This document shows positions 52,324 to 63,606 of a stretch of 64,000 nt of DNA, in pieces; position 1 is the first letter of the stretch; each line of letters starts with the position of its first letter. This stretch comes from Cyclospora cayetanensis (taxonomy: Eukaryota; Apicomplexa; Conoidasida; Eucoccidiorida; Eimeriidae), in contig NW_020312036.1 of the NCBI RefSeq assembly GCF_002999335.1, positions 248,001 through 312,000 on the forward strand, read 5' to 3'. The notes under the pieces are model-generated. The model had not been told where the DNA came from and searched no databases. It saw only the letters and a program-made list of their open reading frames with translations. The position numbers and the translations under genes are program-made.

Positions 52324-53243
52324 ACTGCCTCTCCTACCTGACGGCTCCGGTTCCCTCGTGCCTACGCTGGTAACAGTTTCGCTGTCTCCGACAATGACCA
52401 AGTGACTCCTCGCGCGGGTGACTGCGACATTGAGTCGCCGTGCATCCACTAGAAACCCCATCTCCTTGTGGCGGTTGCTCCTGACAAGTGAAATGATGAT
52501 GACTTCTCGTTCCCTCCCCTGAAATCCATCAACCGTCTGCACCGTCACCTCCCTAAGGTCGCCGCCTTCTCCGCTCTCCGACTTTTCTTCAAGGTCCAGG
52601 ATGAGTTGCCGGATCAGCTTGGCCTGTGCAGAGTATGGAGTGATGACTCCAACGTCTGCTGCCCGCACGGAGTATACCTGTACGAGCTCCTGGAGGTACT
52701 TGAGAACGAGAGCGGCCTCTGCTCTGTTGCTTCGTGACCTGTTGAGCGTCAAGGAGGGGAGTTCCTGCGTCTCGACCTCGTCCTCTCGCATCCAAGAGAC
52801 GCCTGCCGTGTCTATCCACAGGACGGAAGGCACGACGTCTGGCGGAATGTTTGGGTACGTATCACAGAGCAGCCGGCGCTCAACGCATGCAGCAGCCACC
52901 AAGCTGCCACCATAGAAAACCGAGTTACTCCACGCCATAATGTCTCCATGCATGCGAAACTGACAGGTGAGCTGTTGCGCCACGCTGCATTCGTATTTAC
53001 GCATGACACGCTCGAAAAGAGACATGCCAAGGCCGCGACGCATGGCTTCAGTGCTTCTTACCGTGGGAGGGAGCTGCATGTGATCTCCAGCCAGGATGCA
53101 GCGCCTCCCGAGCAGCAAGGGAATCCAGCAGCTGGCTTCCAGGGCCTGCGCATCCACAGCCGTCGCAGCCACACAAACAATACGAGGGAATATACGGAAG
53201 CTACATTGGCTCAATTGCACATCACTGCAGCCACCCCTCCCCG

Positions 53244-53292
<49 letters not shown>

Positions 53293-55087
53293 GCGCACAC
53301 GAGCACTAGAAGCCGCTGTGCGCGAGGCTCGAAAATTCTCGTGCGCGAGGCTCGAAAATTCCCCTGTTACAGGTTTGTACGGATGTAGCGAGATTAACTA
53401 AGACGCATTCAGAACTATTCTAGACAGGTGCAGCTGCTGCACAGCGGCACGTGAACCCTCTAGGCAAGAGCAGAAGGGTGCGTCACACAGAATTTGAGAT
53501 ACACTACCGTGAAAGCCGCAGGGTTTAACAGCACGACTCTTGGTGCAAAATCAGAGCACAGATGGCTTCCTAGCGTGCTAAAAATACTTAAACAAAGCAG
53601 GAAGCTCAACAACCCTAGAGTTCAACAAAAATCACCTGCGCTGCCTCATCGATGACGACGACGTCAAAAGGCAGTCCAGCCTGCTCTGGTTCCCCGCTGG
53701 TCCGCTCGCGACCCTTAACCAGCCGTTGGAGGGATGCATCTGCCGCTCCTGCGCAAGTCGCGAAGACGATGGGTGCGCTTTGTAGAGCCTCCATGACGGA
53801 TTTTCTCTGTAAAACTTTCATGTCCTGCATCAGCCGCCTCGCCTCTGCGCGCATCTCGCGCTTCGCACTGCCCCCTCCCCCATCTTGCTGCTGCTGGTTC
53901 GTACGCCTCTTCATCGCGCTTAGCTCCCGCAAGCTCTCATCTAGGGAGGCCTTGAGACCACGAATGATACCGGAGGAGTCGCTGTTCAGATGCTGTCGAT
54001 CCAAGCAAAAACCAACGAGCTGCTCGTCAATGCGCGCCGGATGGCCAATCCGTACGCACCGTTTTACCTGCTGAAGCAGCTGCGTATCCTGCAGCCCCTT
54101 GGCTACAGCATAGCACCGCTCCAACATGTTGTCAACAGCAATGTTACTGGGTGCACAGGCAAGCACGCGAAACCCAGCAGCCACCAGTTGCAGCAACACC
54201 TCCACTACCGTTGTGGTCTTTCCAGTGCCGGGGGGACCGTGGATAAGAGCTACATCCTGCGACATGAGGCCCAGAAAAACAGCGCGCCTCTGAGACTCCG
54301 TCAGTGTGTCACAGAACCATCCCCGCCAGAGACAGCCCTTCTGCAGCTCCTCCGATGAGAGTTCTACGTCCTTCCAGCTCCGCAGTGTCGCACTTCTATC
54401 TGCAGCTTCGGAGGCAAATGCGTCCATTTCCCTAGGCCGGGAGATTCCCCCCTTGCTCATTGAAACAGCAAGCTGGAGCTGCAAAAATTGCGGCCCCGCA
54501 CCTCCAAAGCACACGGCCACAATTCGCCGTGCCGGAGACTCGAAGGCGCCTTCTCGCAGAGTGCGTAATGCATTTCGTTGTCTGTTGATGGTAACCTCGC
54601 TGGAAACAAGCAGCAAGTTGTAAACAAGACCGAGAGACTCTCCGCTGCTCGGATGGTGCTCCTGCACCCAAGTCTCGCCATCCTGCTCCTCAAAAGCGAC
54701 GCTGACCCCAGCAACGTGGATCTTGTGCACCACGCCCGTGGCTATGGCGCTGCTGGAGCCTGTGATAGGCCTGTCATAACGGAATAGCCCTACGATATCT
54801 CCCGGTGATAGTCGGTGCTGGAGCTGTTCTGCCGGTGGCTTGGTAGGGCCATTGCCGTGGAGGCGCTGCAGCGCAGACCGCTTGGAAGTGAATGTTACAA
54901 CGGTTCGACCATACAGGCCCGAGCTGACATCAGTAATCACCAGACGAGGTACGGCAACGCCTACGTCAGCAAGTTCCCTCAGGGAGAGGGTCTGTAACAA
55001 TTCTTCCAGTTCAGCTTTTTCTGCATTTGCCTCCTCCCTGAGAAGGGACTCATGCAGCTCTGTAAACTGTTCCACCGCCTCATCCAT
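50932..55087 (-). CDS. IGHMBP2: SMUBP2/IGHMBP2-type superfamily-1 helicase with R3H and AN1 zinc finger, 2 exons
   Basis: Minus-strand exons 55087..53636 and 53145..50932 join in phase 0 for 1221 residues (the human protein is about 990). The family consists of ATP-dependent 5'-3' RNA/DNA helicases of the UPF1 group, linked to ribosomes, tRNA and DNA binding. In order: a beta-barrel N-terminal domain (SPGDIVGLF, GLVYNLLLV); Q-motif-like LTESQRRAV; Walker A HGPPGTGKTTT (283-293); APSNIAVDNM; a helical insertion (about 360-450); Walker B VVIDEAAQ (477-484), split from ALEASCW by the intron; GDHMQLPPTV; LTCQFRMHGDIM; VQTVDGFQGREREVI; and VAVTRARSHLVIVGD. A long disordered insertion with poly-Ser follows, then an R3H-like domain (LSPYQRLIVHRLAEELQLVH) and a C-terminal AN1 finger ([20 protein letters not shown]). 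The exon-exon join recreates DEAAQALEASCWIPLLLG exactly as in the family, so the CT-repeat open frame upstream of 53145 is intron. The gene symbol marks orthology of architecture only. Confidence 0.93.
52289..52323. repeat. Trinucleotide microsatellite coding poly-Ser in the helicase
   Basis: About eleven GCT units on the plus strand, read as AGC serine codons on the minus strand, inside the long linker between the helicase core and the R3H-like domain. In-frame, so length changes would only alter the Ser tract. Confidence 0.9.
53246..53291. repeat. (GA)n microsatellite in the helicase intron
   Basis: About 23 GA units on the plus strand, i.e. (CT)n on the transcribed-sense strand, about 100 nt before the intron's acceptor at 53146. 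It creates a spurious Ser-Leu repeat open frame continuous with exon 2. Confidence 0.9.
53318..53363 (+). repeat. 23-bp tandem duplication in the helicase intron
   Basis: Two adjacent copies of a 23-mer starting GTGCGCGAGGCTCG, differing at one position near the end. It lies beside the GA microsatellite, within the intron 53146..53635. Confidence 0.85.
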
Positions 55088-56196
55088 AGCTGGCAGACTT
55101 CAGAAGACAAGGTAGTCATAAAAGAATGGGACGCTCTTGCCTAGTATGGACTTCAGACCGCCGCGGCTTCAGAGTCGGTGCCGAAACCTCGATGCCAGTA
55201 AGCAATCATTGAGCCGCAACGGGGCCGAGTATGCTATCAGGAGTAGAAAGGAGACTATAAATACAAAGAGTTATTAAGGAAGTAACTCAAAACGATGATG
55301 GACTCCGCTTCTACTCAAAGTTGCATCCCTATGCCGAAGACGTTACAGAATCCCACGAGGACTCTGCACAGCCCTCCATCACAGCCGTCTAATGACTAGA
55401 CTGAAGAGAGAAGCAATCCCTAATCAAGAATTTACCAAGACAGAAAGGAATAACGGATGTGAGAGTGAACTAGGGCCCCCATAAAAGTAATTATCGTGTC
55501 GGGGTACAGCCCGCTACTGCAGCTGAACAAATAGGCATTGCATACTTAACAGCTAAGGATTCCGGGTAATTCAGGCGCCCCCCCCACTGTCCTTTAACGT
55601 TAATTCTTTTCCTACATATGCATGGTTCCTCGATAGAGGGGTCCTTCTCTCCAGGCAATGAACTCATGTTTTCCGTCCAGTTTCTCCGATTCCGTCGGAT
55701 CGGCCATGAGAAACCTGCCTCCGCCCCATGTCCAGCCCTAAAAACCTCTCGTAAAATTCGCTTTAGCAGCAGGTTATGGTATGAGGGGCGTATTCTCTCT
55801 ACGGCCGACTGTTATAGCACGTGGCCCGCCCCATTACATGTTTCTTGTAGCTGGTTTGGGGCATGAAAAGCCTGACACACTACGTATATAGAGCTGCATT
55901 AAGCGTGTACCTAGCCGCAAACTTATACTTCTTCGTTTCAGTGTGGATTAGCAGAGCTTCCACCATGCAGCACAAGTGTGAATAACCACCACACTTGCAG
56001 TGGTCCTACAAAGTACGTCATCAGCCAAACAGCCGAAACCCCGAGCACCTTCTGGATGCAGTGCCATACAAAGTTTTTGACTCTCCTTTGCCCTCCGAAT
56101 TCCTAAAGAAATGATCATACACTTTTAAAACGATGTCAGAAATCTTGTGCTACACCAGGACATCCGCCGGCCATGGAGTTGCAATGAAAATGGTAT
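55088..56196. other. Intergenic stretch between SRP receptor and helicase genes
   Basis: About 1.1 kb between the stop of the SRP receptor gene and the helicase start, head-to-tail on the minus strand. It should hold the helicase promoter. One 82-codon plus-strand frame (55618..55866) is unrecognised. No other feature is seen. Confidence 0.55.
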
Positions 56197-59100
56197 TTAC
56201 GAAAGAAGAGCATTCACGACCACGTCGGGCTGCGCCAAAAGCCAGAGACATACACACGTACAACATCAAGCCACTTTGGCTTTAAAAAATATCCAGGGTT
56301 CGATAAGCTTCTATATAATTGCCGAAAATCTATACCTAGGCAGACAGCGCCGCTCCAATCGGTGTGCCCCCTGGACTCTTGTAGAAACATTTACTATCGG
56401 TGCTGCATAGGCTATTTTGACTCGAAAAGATAGCAAGGCGGGTGAGGAGACTCACGCTAAGCTTTTTGAGGTTTTGGTACTTCTGTCCCGTACCGACAAA
56501 GACTACTGGCTGACCCGTAATGTAGGTCATGCTCAGTGCGGCTCCAACCTGAATTCACAACGGGTGCGCGAAATGTGCAGATTTTCAGTGTGCATGAGTG
56601 GCTTTTCCGTCGCGAATGCAAGGGCTGACAGCTATCAAGCACTGGTTAATGCGAGGGGGGACAGAGAAGCGAGCCAGACGCTTTCTAGGACTCTGCCTGC
56701 CTTGTCATCCACAGTGTCAAACTTGGTCAGTAAAATTCCATCGATAAGGCGTGGGTTGGGGCCCTGCACACGGTTGTACAGCAGTTTCGGAAATCAAGAG
56801 CAAATCGATGTGGCAGTAGCCGCTGCATACTGCTAACAGGTGTACAACTGCAGAGGCAGACAAAAGCAGGTGTTGGCGTTAAGGAAATAGAGGAGAGGGA
56901 CGAAAGAGCTCACGTGGCCAGTTGTGTCTACAAGTGCCTGATTAAATTTCTTCAACTGGTCGACCGCGTCATTTCCCACAAGGGCCTCCCCAACAAATAG
57001 GATGAGATCCGGGTTATTAATCTGGACGAGCTTTCCCAGGGCCCTCATGAGGGGCTCGTTGTCCTGCAGTGGCACAAACCGAGGCGCCCTTTAAATGCGC
57101 TTGCTCCCTAGTCGCCAATGGCTGGCTGGCGTATATACGCGCAAATGGGGTGATGCACCGTGCAACTCAGCACGCAGCAACCTCCGCTTCTTTAGCCGAT
57201 ACAGTAACTCAGCAGCTCAAAAGCGCATAAGACATCTTAAAACGCCCTCCCTCCCTTCCTCCCCACGTCCATGCCTCCCCCCCAGCGCCGCGGGGCTGTA
57301 TAGCGCGGCTAAAAGCGCATGCTGCCTGCTAGCTTGAGGTGAGCCCAGTACCTGCATGCGACCCGCAGTGTCAACAAGGACGACGTCCGCTCGAGTTTGT
57401 TGCGCATGGGCCATCGCTTCCCTGCAGATGGCCGCCGCGTCTTTTCCATACCCGCGCTCGAACAGCGGAACGTCCAGACACCTGAAAGCAATCACATCAG
57501 ACACCTGCCGGTTGACGTCTTCCCGTTTGTCGATAACCTGAAAGGAGGCAGCACAGCGCGACGGGGCGCCCAGCAACAGGAGAGAGACAACGAATATGTA
57601 GCGCTTTCCCGCATCTTGCCGAACCAGCCCCGAGTTCAGACCTTGCATGCGTCCGCAGCTGCTCCACTGCACCGGCTCTGAAAGTATCGCACGCGGCAAT
57701 GAGGACCTTCAGGCCGCCCTTCTGAGAACTCACATGAACAACGCTAGGTGTAAGAAACATTTGCCTTTTCTCCGTGATACCCTCGCCGTATGTGCTTGAG
57801 TGTCAGGCGTATGCATTATCTCTTACTGTACCTATCCCCCCTCAGGTCAGTAGGTCTCGCTCAATAACTCTCAGAAGCAAAAATCAGAGGCGCGTGGAGG
57901 TTCTAGTGGGGAGACGCGCCTCTCGCAACACGTACGTGCTTAAGATGGTAGGCGACCTTGGCAAGGTTTGTGGACTTTCCTACGCCATTTATCCCCAAAA
58001 AAACAATAGAAAACACCCGGCCCTCGGCGCGGGCTTGAAGACAGAGGCGCAAAACATCCACAGACCTGAAGACAGTAACACATGGCGCGGGATGCTGCTG
58101 CTTGTCACCACCACTGTTGAGCACTGCGTGAGCCTCCAGCCAGACTGGCAACTGCCGTCATTAGCACCCTATGTCTTTAAGAAGGCCTAAGCTTCTCTTG
58201 GTGAGACGGCGTTTGCTGAGCAGTCCTGCGACTACTATTTAATTTGGTTCCCTCAACACTAAGGAGGTGCAGTTTGACTTTACTGGGACGTTGAAGCTTC
58301 TCTGCAAGCGTTGCTGCTGCAGCAGCATATCAGCCTCCGCAAGCTCTGCGAAGTACCCCAGTGCATCACGAGCTCTTACCTTTTAGGGGTCAGCAGCTTG
58401 GCAATGGACTCGCGCATTGCAGTTTTAACCGTCTGGTGTACAGACGTTAGGGTGGCGGTGCGCGTCCCCAAGAGGTTCCTCCGGACACTCGCTAAAAGCA
58501 AATCAATAACTTCTTCAGCGACATTCTTTGCTGCAGAGAAACGCACACAGCTATCACGGGTGCAGGACTAAACCACTTAGCAGAAGAAACGGCAGTGCCA
58601 GAGAAACGTGGGAGAAAAACTTAAAGCACACGTGTTCGCAGGCAGGCAGCGCATGGTGCTGAGCCCCTACATGAGAAATGCTGACGAAAAAAAGGCAAGA
58701 CATCCTCGATGTCCTTCTCAGTTAGCAACTTGTTCCCTGTGGGCAGGGGCACAGCATAGAGGGGCACGTTCTCGTAAAAAAGGGCCGTCAAAGATCTGTC
58801 TCGGGGGGGGCCCCACGGGGGGGACTGCTGCCGCTTTTTAGTTCGAAAAGAACCGACAACAACGCTCAGTTCGTGGCGAAAAATTCCGAAACAGCAGCAC
58901 TCCAAAACCAGTTTGTGGCTTCTCAGAGGTCCCTACGAACCCGTGAAGTTCTGCAGGGCCTTGGGGAAAAAGGAGAACCATCCGCTCTCATTGGCACCAT
59001 CTTGTTGCACCTCGTCCTCAGATGATGATGCATAGTCCGAGTCAGCACCTGTGCACCGAAAGAGCCACCCCACATAAAAGCATGCACACCTGCCTCCCTG

Positions 59101-60624
59101 CAGGCGCGCTAGACTGCGTGCTCACACCTCCCTGGCATCGACTGCGCACATGCCATGCCTAACAGCTAGATGGCACATACCGTAGGTCCTCCGCTCAGTC
59201 ATGTGAACCTCCTCAGTACCGCTGGCTCTCTTCCTGAGACTGAGCACCCGAAGGGACAGCCACAGCAGTGGCTGCAGCATCAAGGATCCATCTCCTTGGC
59301 GTCCACAAAGATTCTGGCCCTCTCAGACGTATGATGCATCAAGAAAAAACCGAACAGAGGGCACAGAGAGGCAACCAGATGTATAGGCTTCCGCATTGGA
59401 CTGCGTATAGCCTCAATACCTGTAATCTAGGGCCTCCATGCTTTTGCGGGTGATTTTGTTGTCGCCAGCCCAATAGCGAATGTCTGTGCCCTTGTTGTCT
59501 GCGACAAAGATATAGGCATCGCAAATACACACGCGCCTATGCGGCCCTTCCCAACATCCCACTTCAAGAGGACGGCTCTTTGAAGAGCTCTTCTTCTGAA
59601 TAGGTGTGGCACTGTCGCGCGAGCAGCCTTCTAGATAGGTGGGGGTAACAGTAAGACGGTCTATAGGGATGGACGTGAGGTACTCTGTGGGACATCTTTC
59701 TCCTTGACCCTCTTAGCGTATTTCGCCTCTCTAGCGACCTCTTGCTGTTGCTGTTGCCGTGCTGGGGGAGCCTCCTGTCCTTTCTGCTGAACCCTTGTCA
59801 GGATGCGCAAGAAGGTATCATCGAAGGGGTCAGGGCCCTCCCCTACATGCAGGGGGTAGTCCAGCACTGTGCCACACAAAAAGCCAAACTGGCTACACGC
59901 TTGACCTCTGAATTCTCGCGCCTCGAACATTTAAGTTCTACGCCGCCGGCCTAAGGCCTGAATACCCAGTCTGACGACCCACAGTTGTTGATGCCCTTGA
60001 GGCGTTGCTCAAATGCTTGCGCAGTTTGTTGCAGCAGCTGGTCTACAACCGCGAGAGTCCGGACGCCGCGATAGGCGGCGACAAATATGAGTTGTAAGGA
60101 ATTCACGCAAAACCACTGGAAGCAGTAGCCGCCAATGCTTGCACAGGTGCTCCCTACCCGCTCCTGTCAACAAGGCCACAAAAACGGAACAAAGAAGATG
60201 CCATTATAGCAAAGACTACGCACCGATAACCCACAGCGGAATACGCAAAACGATCAGACCTAGCACAAAATTTCCGTATCCGATATAGGAAAACTGAAGG
60301 CAGCAGGAGTCTGATCAATTTGCAGACTGTCACTTCAACACCGTAGTCTGCAACTTCCGCCATAAAGCAATGCGTGGCATTTTGTTGGCGCTTAGTGGGA
60401 CCCTTTCTACAGGTAGAGAAGCTACGCTGGTCCAGGGGGAGAATGCAGTAGAAGGATTGACAAAAGAGTGAGGAAGAAAGCGTTCTCGAGTCCAACAGAA
60501 ATACACATACCTCGAGGAGTACATTTTCTATGAGCTGATTTATGGGGGAAATTGGCACTTTGGCGAAGCAAAAATTCCATAAAAGGACTCCCCCACGCGT
60601 GAAGCAGCAGCAGTAGTCGAGCAT
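56197..60624 (-). CDS. SRPRA: Signal recognition particle receptor subunit alpha, 15 exons
   Basis: Minus-strand exons: 60624..60511, 60163..59983, 59866..59684, 59630..59420, 59239..59181, 59048..58941, 58736..58671, 58530..58380, 58065..57936, 57721..57642, 57481..57352, 57063..56914, 56763..56701, 56548..56456, 56229..56197. All phases agree; 583 residues (human about 638). The GTPase docks SRP-ribosome complexes at the ER through SR-beta. N-terminal SRX domain: [16 protein letters not shown], then [21 protein letters not shown] charged linker follows (exons 3-5; the exon 2/3 join is the least certain), with KSMEALDYS matching the family. NG domain: a helical bundle [21 protein letters not shown]1 [15 protein letters not shown] (about 380-394); [31 protein letters not shown]3 [11 protein letters not shown] (461-471); [21 protein letters not shown]4 [13 protein letters not shown] (530-542); [18 protein letters not shown]; and the tail [15 protein letters not shown] from a 33-nt last exon. 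Exon 13 ends at a GC donor. Confidence 0.95.
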
Positions 60625-63529
60625 GGTCTTTCACAAAGAGCAGCAGCGATCGACACAAGGAGAAACAGTCCCTATGGGACACCGCTGAATAAGTCAAGTT
60701 TCGTGATGCCACTCAGCTGCCTAGATACAATGACATGCGCTTCAGATGGTCTACTCCAAGATAGCCCACTCCCGCCAGCCCAAATAGAAAAGGCCCTCCT
60801 GAAACGTATGGATGAAATATGTATCCGCTGCTGCTGTTGCTCTGCAGAAATTGCCGGGCGGATACTGCCCCTGTGGAGCCCACAGAAGAGCCGCTGTAGG
60901 ACACAAGGAAAGACATAACAAATTTAAATCATGAAGATATGAAGTGTCGGGTCCATAAACCCTAATGCCTCTCGGCGTTGCTGGGGCCCCCTTGGTTGGG
61001 CTGGCGGGCCCTGGACGGAATGTGTGGGCAGCTGAGGCGCACGTATACCACCGATGAAGATGTAATATAATACAAGCTTCTTTAGCGGGGAAGGTAGATA
61101 TTGCATTGATACACACCACAAGCGTTTGCAGGGTACTGTCATACTATTACACTGCCGAGGAGGACCGGCCGCTGGCTGCTGGGATGTATCAGTTTGTTAG
61201 CGATCCCGTTCCCTCGTGCTGTGCTTGAGCAGCTATTATATTGCAGATTATGCACAAACAATCACGTTAATGCAGCAGTTAGAGCCACGTACGATGCGCT
61301 GGCTGCTGTAGGGTCACACACTGTCGGCTGCACTGTACAGAGGGCTTAGTATAACGCCACTCCGAGGAACTGAAATGATGCAGGTCTAAGACAAGAGGCC
61401 GTTGGATGAAGTGTAGCAGCCAGTTGTCGATATTTTTAAAGATATCGTAGATCCACTTGCGAATGACCTTGATCGCACATCGCACGAGGCGATATGGAGT
61501 GCCGACGGCTGCAGAGCGAATAATGAGTATGGCCCAGTAAAAGAAATTCAAGCTATTGAGACTCTCAAGGTGTACACTTGCTGACAGCTTGTGTGCTCGC
61601 CGCTACTCTTAAGAACACTACTTGGCACGCAATGGAAGCAGACAATAGTAGCGATGCTTAGAGAATATAGAAAAGGCGAAAGGTTTTTGTAAAAACAAGT
61701 GGTCAATTGCAGGCTATAAACCCTAGACCCACTTTACCAGCAAGCTAGCAACAACGTAATGATGAGTAAACGCATCAAGGATCTAAAGCAATCGCTGCCT
61801 TCCCCACATATTGCCACTAGTAGATTAAGGTTCACTCAACCACATGGCTCATTAACGAAACCCGAATGTATTTCCTTTTGTCCTACCAAATATCGTAATC
61901 TCTTTGTCTACGAAAACGCCTTCGTGAAGACGTACAGAGTGCGCAGCCAGCATGCACAAAGGGCAAAGGCCCACAACAGCATGGTGCCCAAAGCCTGTGT
62001 CCAAGAACTGTTATACAAGCAACTTGATACACTCTACCCATTTGGACTACAGGAGAGGATGAGGCATGGCTGAATGCTTGGGAAATAAGGGGATTCACGT
62101 GGGAATAGCATTTGAATTATTCAAAGGATTGGGCGGAGACAGAGAGCGTAACTCATCTGCCGCTCCTCACGAATAGACTCTGCCTGTGATTTCATCTAAG
62201 AGCAGTAAAGGTTGAACCTTAGTATTACTCGTACTCCTGTTACGCTGAGTCATCTTGTTTAACTTTGCAGCCTCAGAGGAGAAAGAGATTCTGTACCCCT
62301 ACTGCACGTCGGGGACCTGCTGATAGTTGAGCTGGATACTACCAAAGCAGATTCGTAAGGCTCTGCTCCAGAGTAGTGAACAAGGGGGGAAAGCCTTCCT
62401 TAACTTGTGAAGAGCCCCTAAGTGTGCATGGGTTTGAAGGTTCCTGAGGACTTCCTTCATTACGCAGCCTCCCACGATTCTTCAGCACTGTGAAGTTAAT
62501 CCTCAGTCTTTCCCTCTGAGTTTCGTGAGAAGGCTCATGTTCACGCGAGGTGCATCTTGCCCCTAGTAGTGCTGGTAGCGGGGGCCCTTAGCGAGACAAG
62601 CCCACTCTGGCACTTGGTTGTACAGAAGCTATATTTCATTAGGAAATAGTAGAAAACTGGCTACTTGGTTTAGCTACTCGAATATTTTCCTATTTCAGAG
62701 TAGCATTAGGTCAATATGGTGTGTTCGTTTGCGCTGGAGGCTTTGCACAACACGTCTTGAATGCCGGGGAATTAGCGGGTGCAGCGATGCTCACCCTATA
62801 TGTATTTATCCATCCATGACCAAAGCCTGATTGATGACGACATGGAAGCGCTAGAAGGAGCTCTCTTGGAAAATAATTTTCAGTGGAGCTTGTATTGCGT
62901 GGCGGGCTAAGTGTCTTCCTACAGGCAGTAGAGATGGAGTGCTACAGGGCTCCCTACTGCATGGCTCCTCAAAGAAAACAGTGTCCTAGCTTTCTTATGG
63001 ATACAGCAGGGCAAGATAGTTTTTAGGACAGGCAGCCAATCGAAGGAGAGACAGCCTAGCCATCTCAAGCACCGGCATGTGCACCTGGGGAGCCCTTAAA
63101 AAGCGTATAGTAAAAAGTAAGCTTGTACAGGAGTAGACTGCCGGTGCAGTTACAGTTAAAGGAATAGGAGTAGAATGCATTCGACACATGAAGCCTAACA
63201 TTTTCCTTCATGAAAAGGGGTATCCTCGTAGTCGTGCTCAGGAGGGTGCGGCGGGACGGCATAATTTGTATCGTTTCCCTTCAGTAGGCCTAGTGGCCGC
63301 GTTTCCAGTTCATCTGCCTCCCTCGGTGGTTCCACTCTCGTGACTGCTTAGACGTGCAAACACACGAAGATGCCCCCGTACTGGAACCCCTAGTGTTTCA
63401 GCTGCACAACCAACAATCAGAGGATGAGGGAGCCGGGGATAGTTGAGTCGGCAACGCCAAGCTGAGCCACGTACACTGCCTGAAATAAGCCTATAGCCAC
63501 CATCAAAAGAAAAGTCAGTGGGGCTCGCA
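60625..63529. other. Intergenic stretch upstream of SRP receptor
   Basis: Should contain the SRP-receptor promoter at its left end. Open frames include 61759..62073 (+, 104 codons from an ATG) and a hydrophobic minus-strand frame 61279..61551 (GTPYRLVRCAIKVIRKWIYD), neither with a recognisable domain. No further RNA gene seen before the tRNA. Confidence 0.45.
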
Positions 63530-63601
63530 GGGCGGATGGTGTAGTGGTATCACGCCTGATTTGCATTCAGGAGGTCCCGGGATCAATCCCCGGTCCGTCC
63601 A
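63530..63601 (+). tRNA. tRNA-Ala (UGC anticodon)
   Basis: A 72-nt cloverleaf. The acceptor stem GGGCGGA pairs with TCCGTCC and includes a G3:U70 wobble, the alanine identity element. The anticodon stem CCTGA/TCAGG encloses a 7-nt loop with TGC at 63562..63564. The T stem is CCGGG/CCCGG. The discriminator base is A. No intron and no encoded CCA. Internal pol III promoter: A box TGGTGTAGTGG at 63537..63547 and a B-box-like GGATCAATCC at 63580..63589. Confidence 0.93.
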
Positions 63602-63602
63602 C

Positions 63603-63606
63603 TTTT
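63603..63606 (+). terminator. RNA polymerase III terminator of tRNA-Ala
   Basis: A TTTT run two bases after the discriminator base, the standard pol III stop signal. Confidence 0.75.

Noticed and set aside
53146..53298. N-terminal Ser-Leu repeat extension of the second helicase exon as a separate 788-residue protein
   Set aside because: The repeat is the intron's CT microsatellite. Joining 53636 to 53145 rebuilds the conserved DEAAQALEAS stretch with an AG acceptor in phase.
57482..57541. Extra SRP-receptor coding sequence reading [11 protein letters not shown] before [11 protein letters not shown]
   Set aside because: It is out of phase with the upstream exon. Splicing to the next acceptor gives [19 protein letters not shown], in keeping with the family.
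61279..61551. Hydrophobic 90-codon minus-strand frame
   Set aside because: No ATG start, no recognised family, no convincing splice context. Left as part of the intergenic description.
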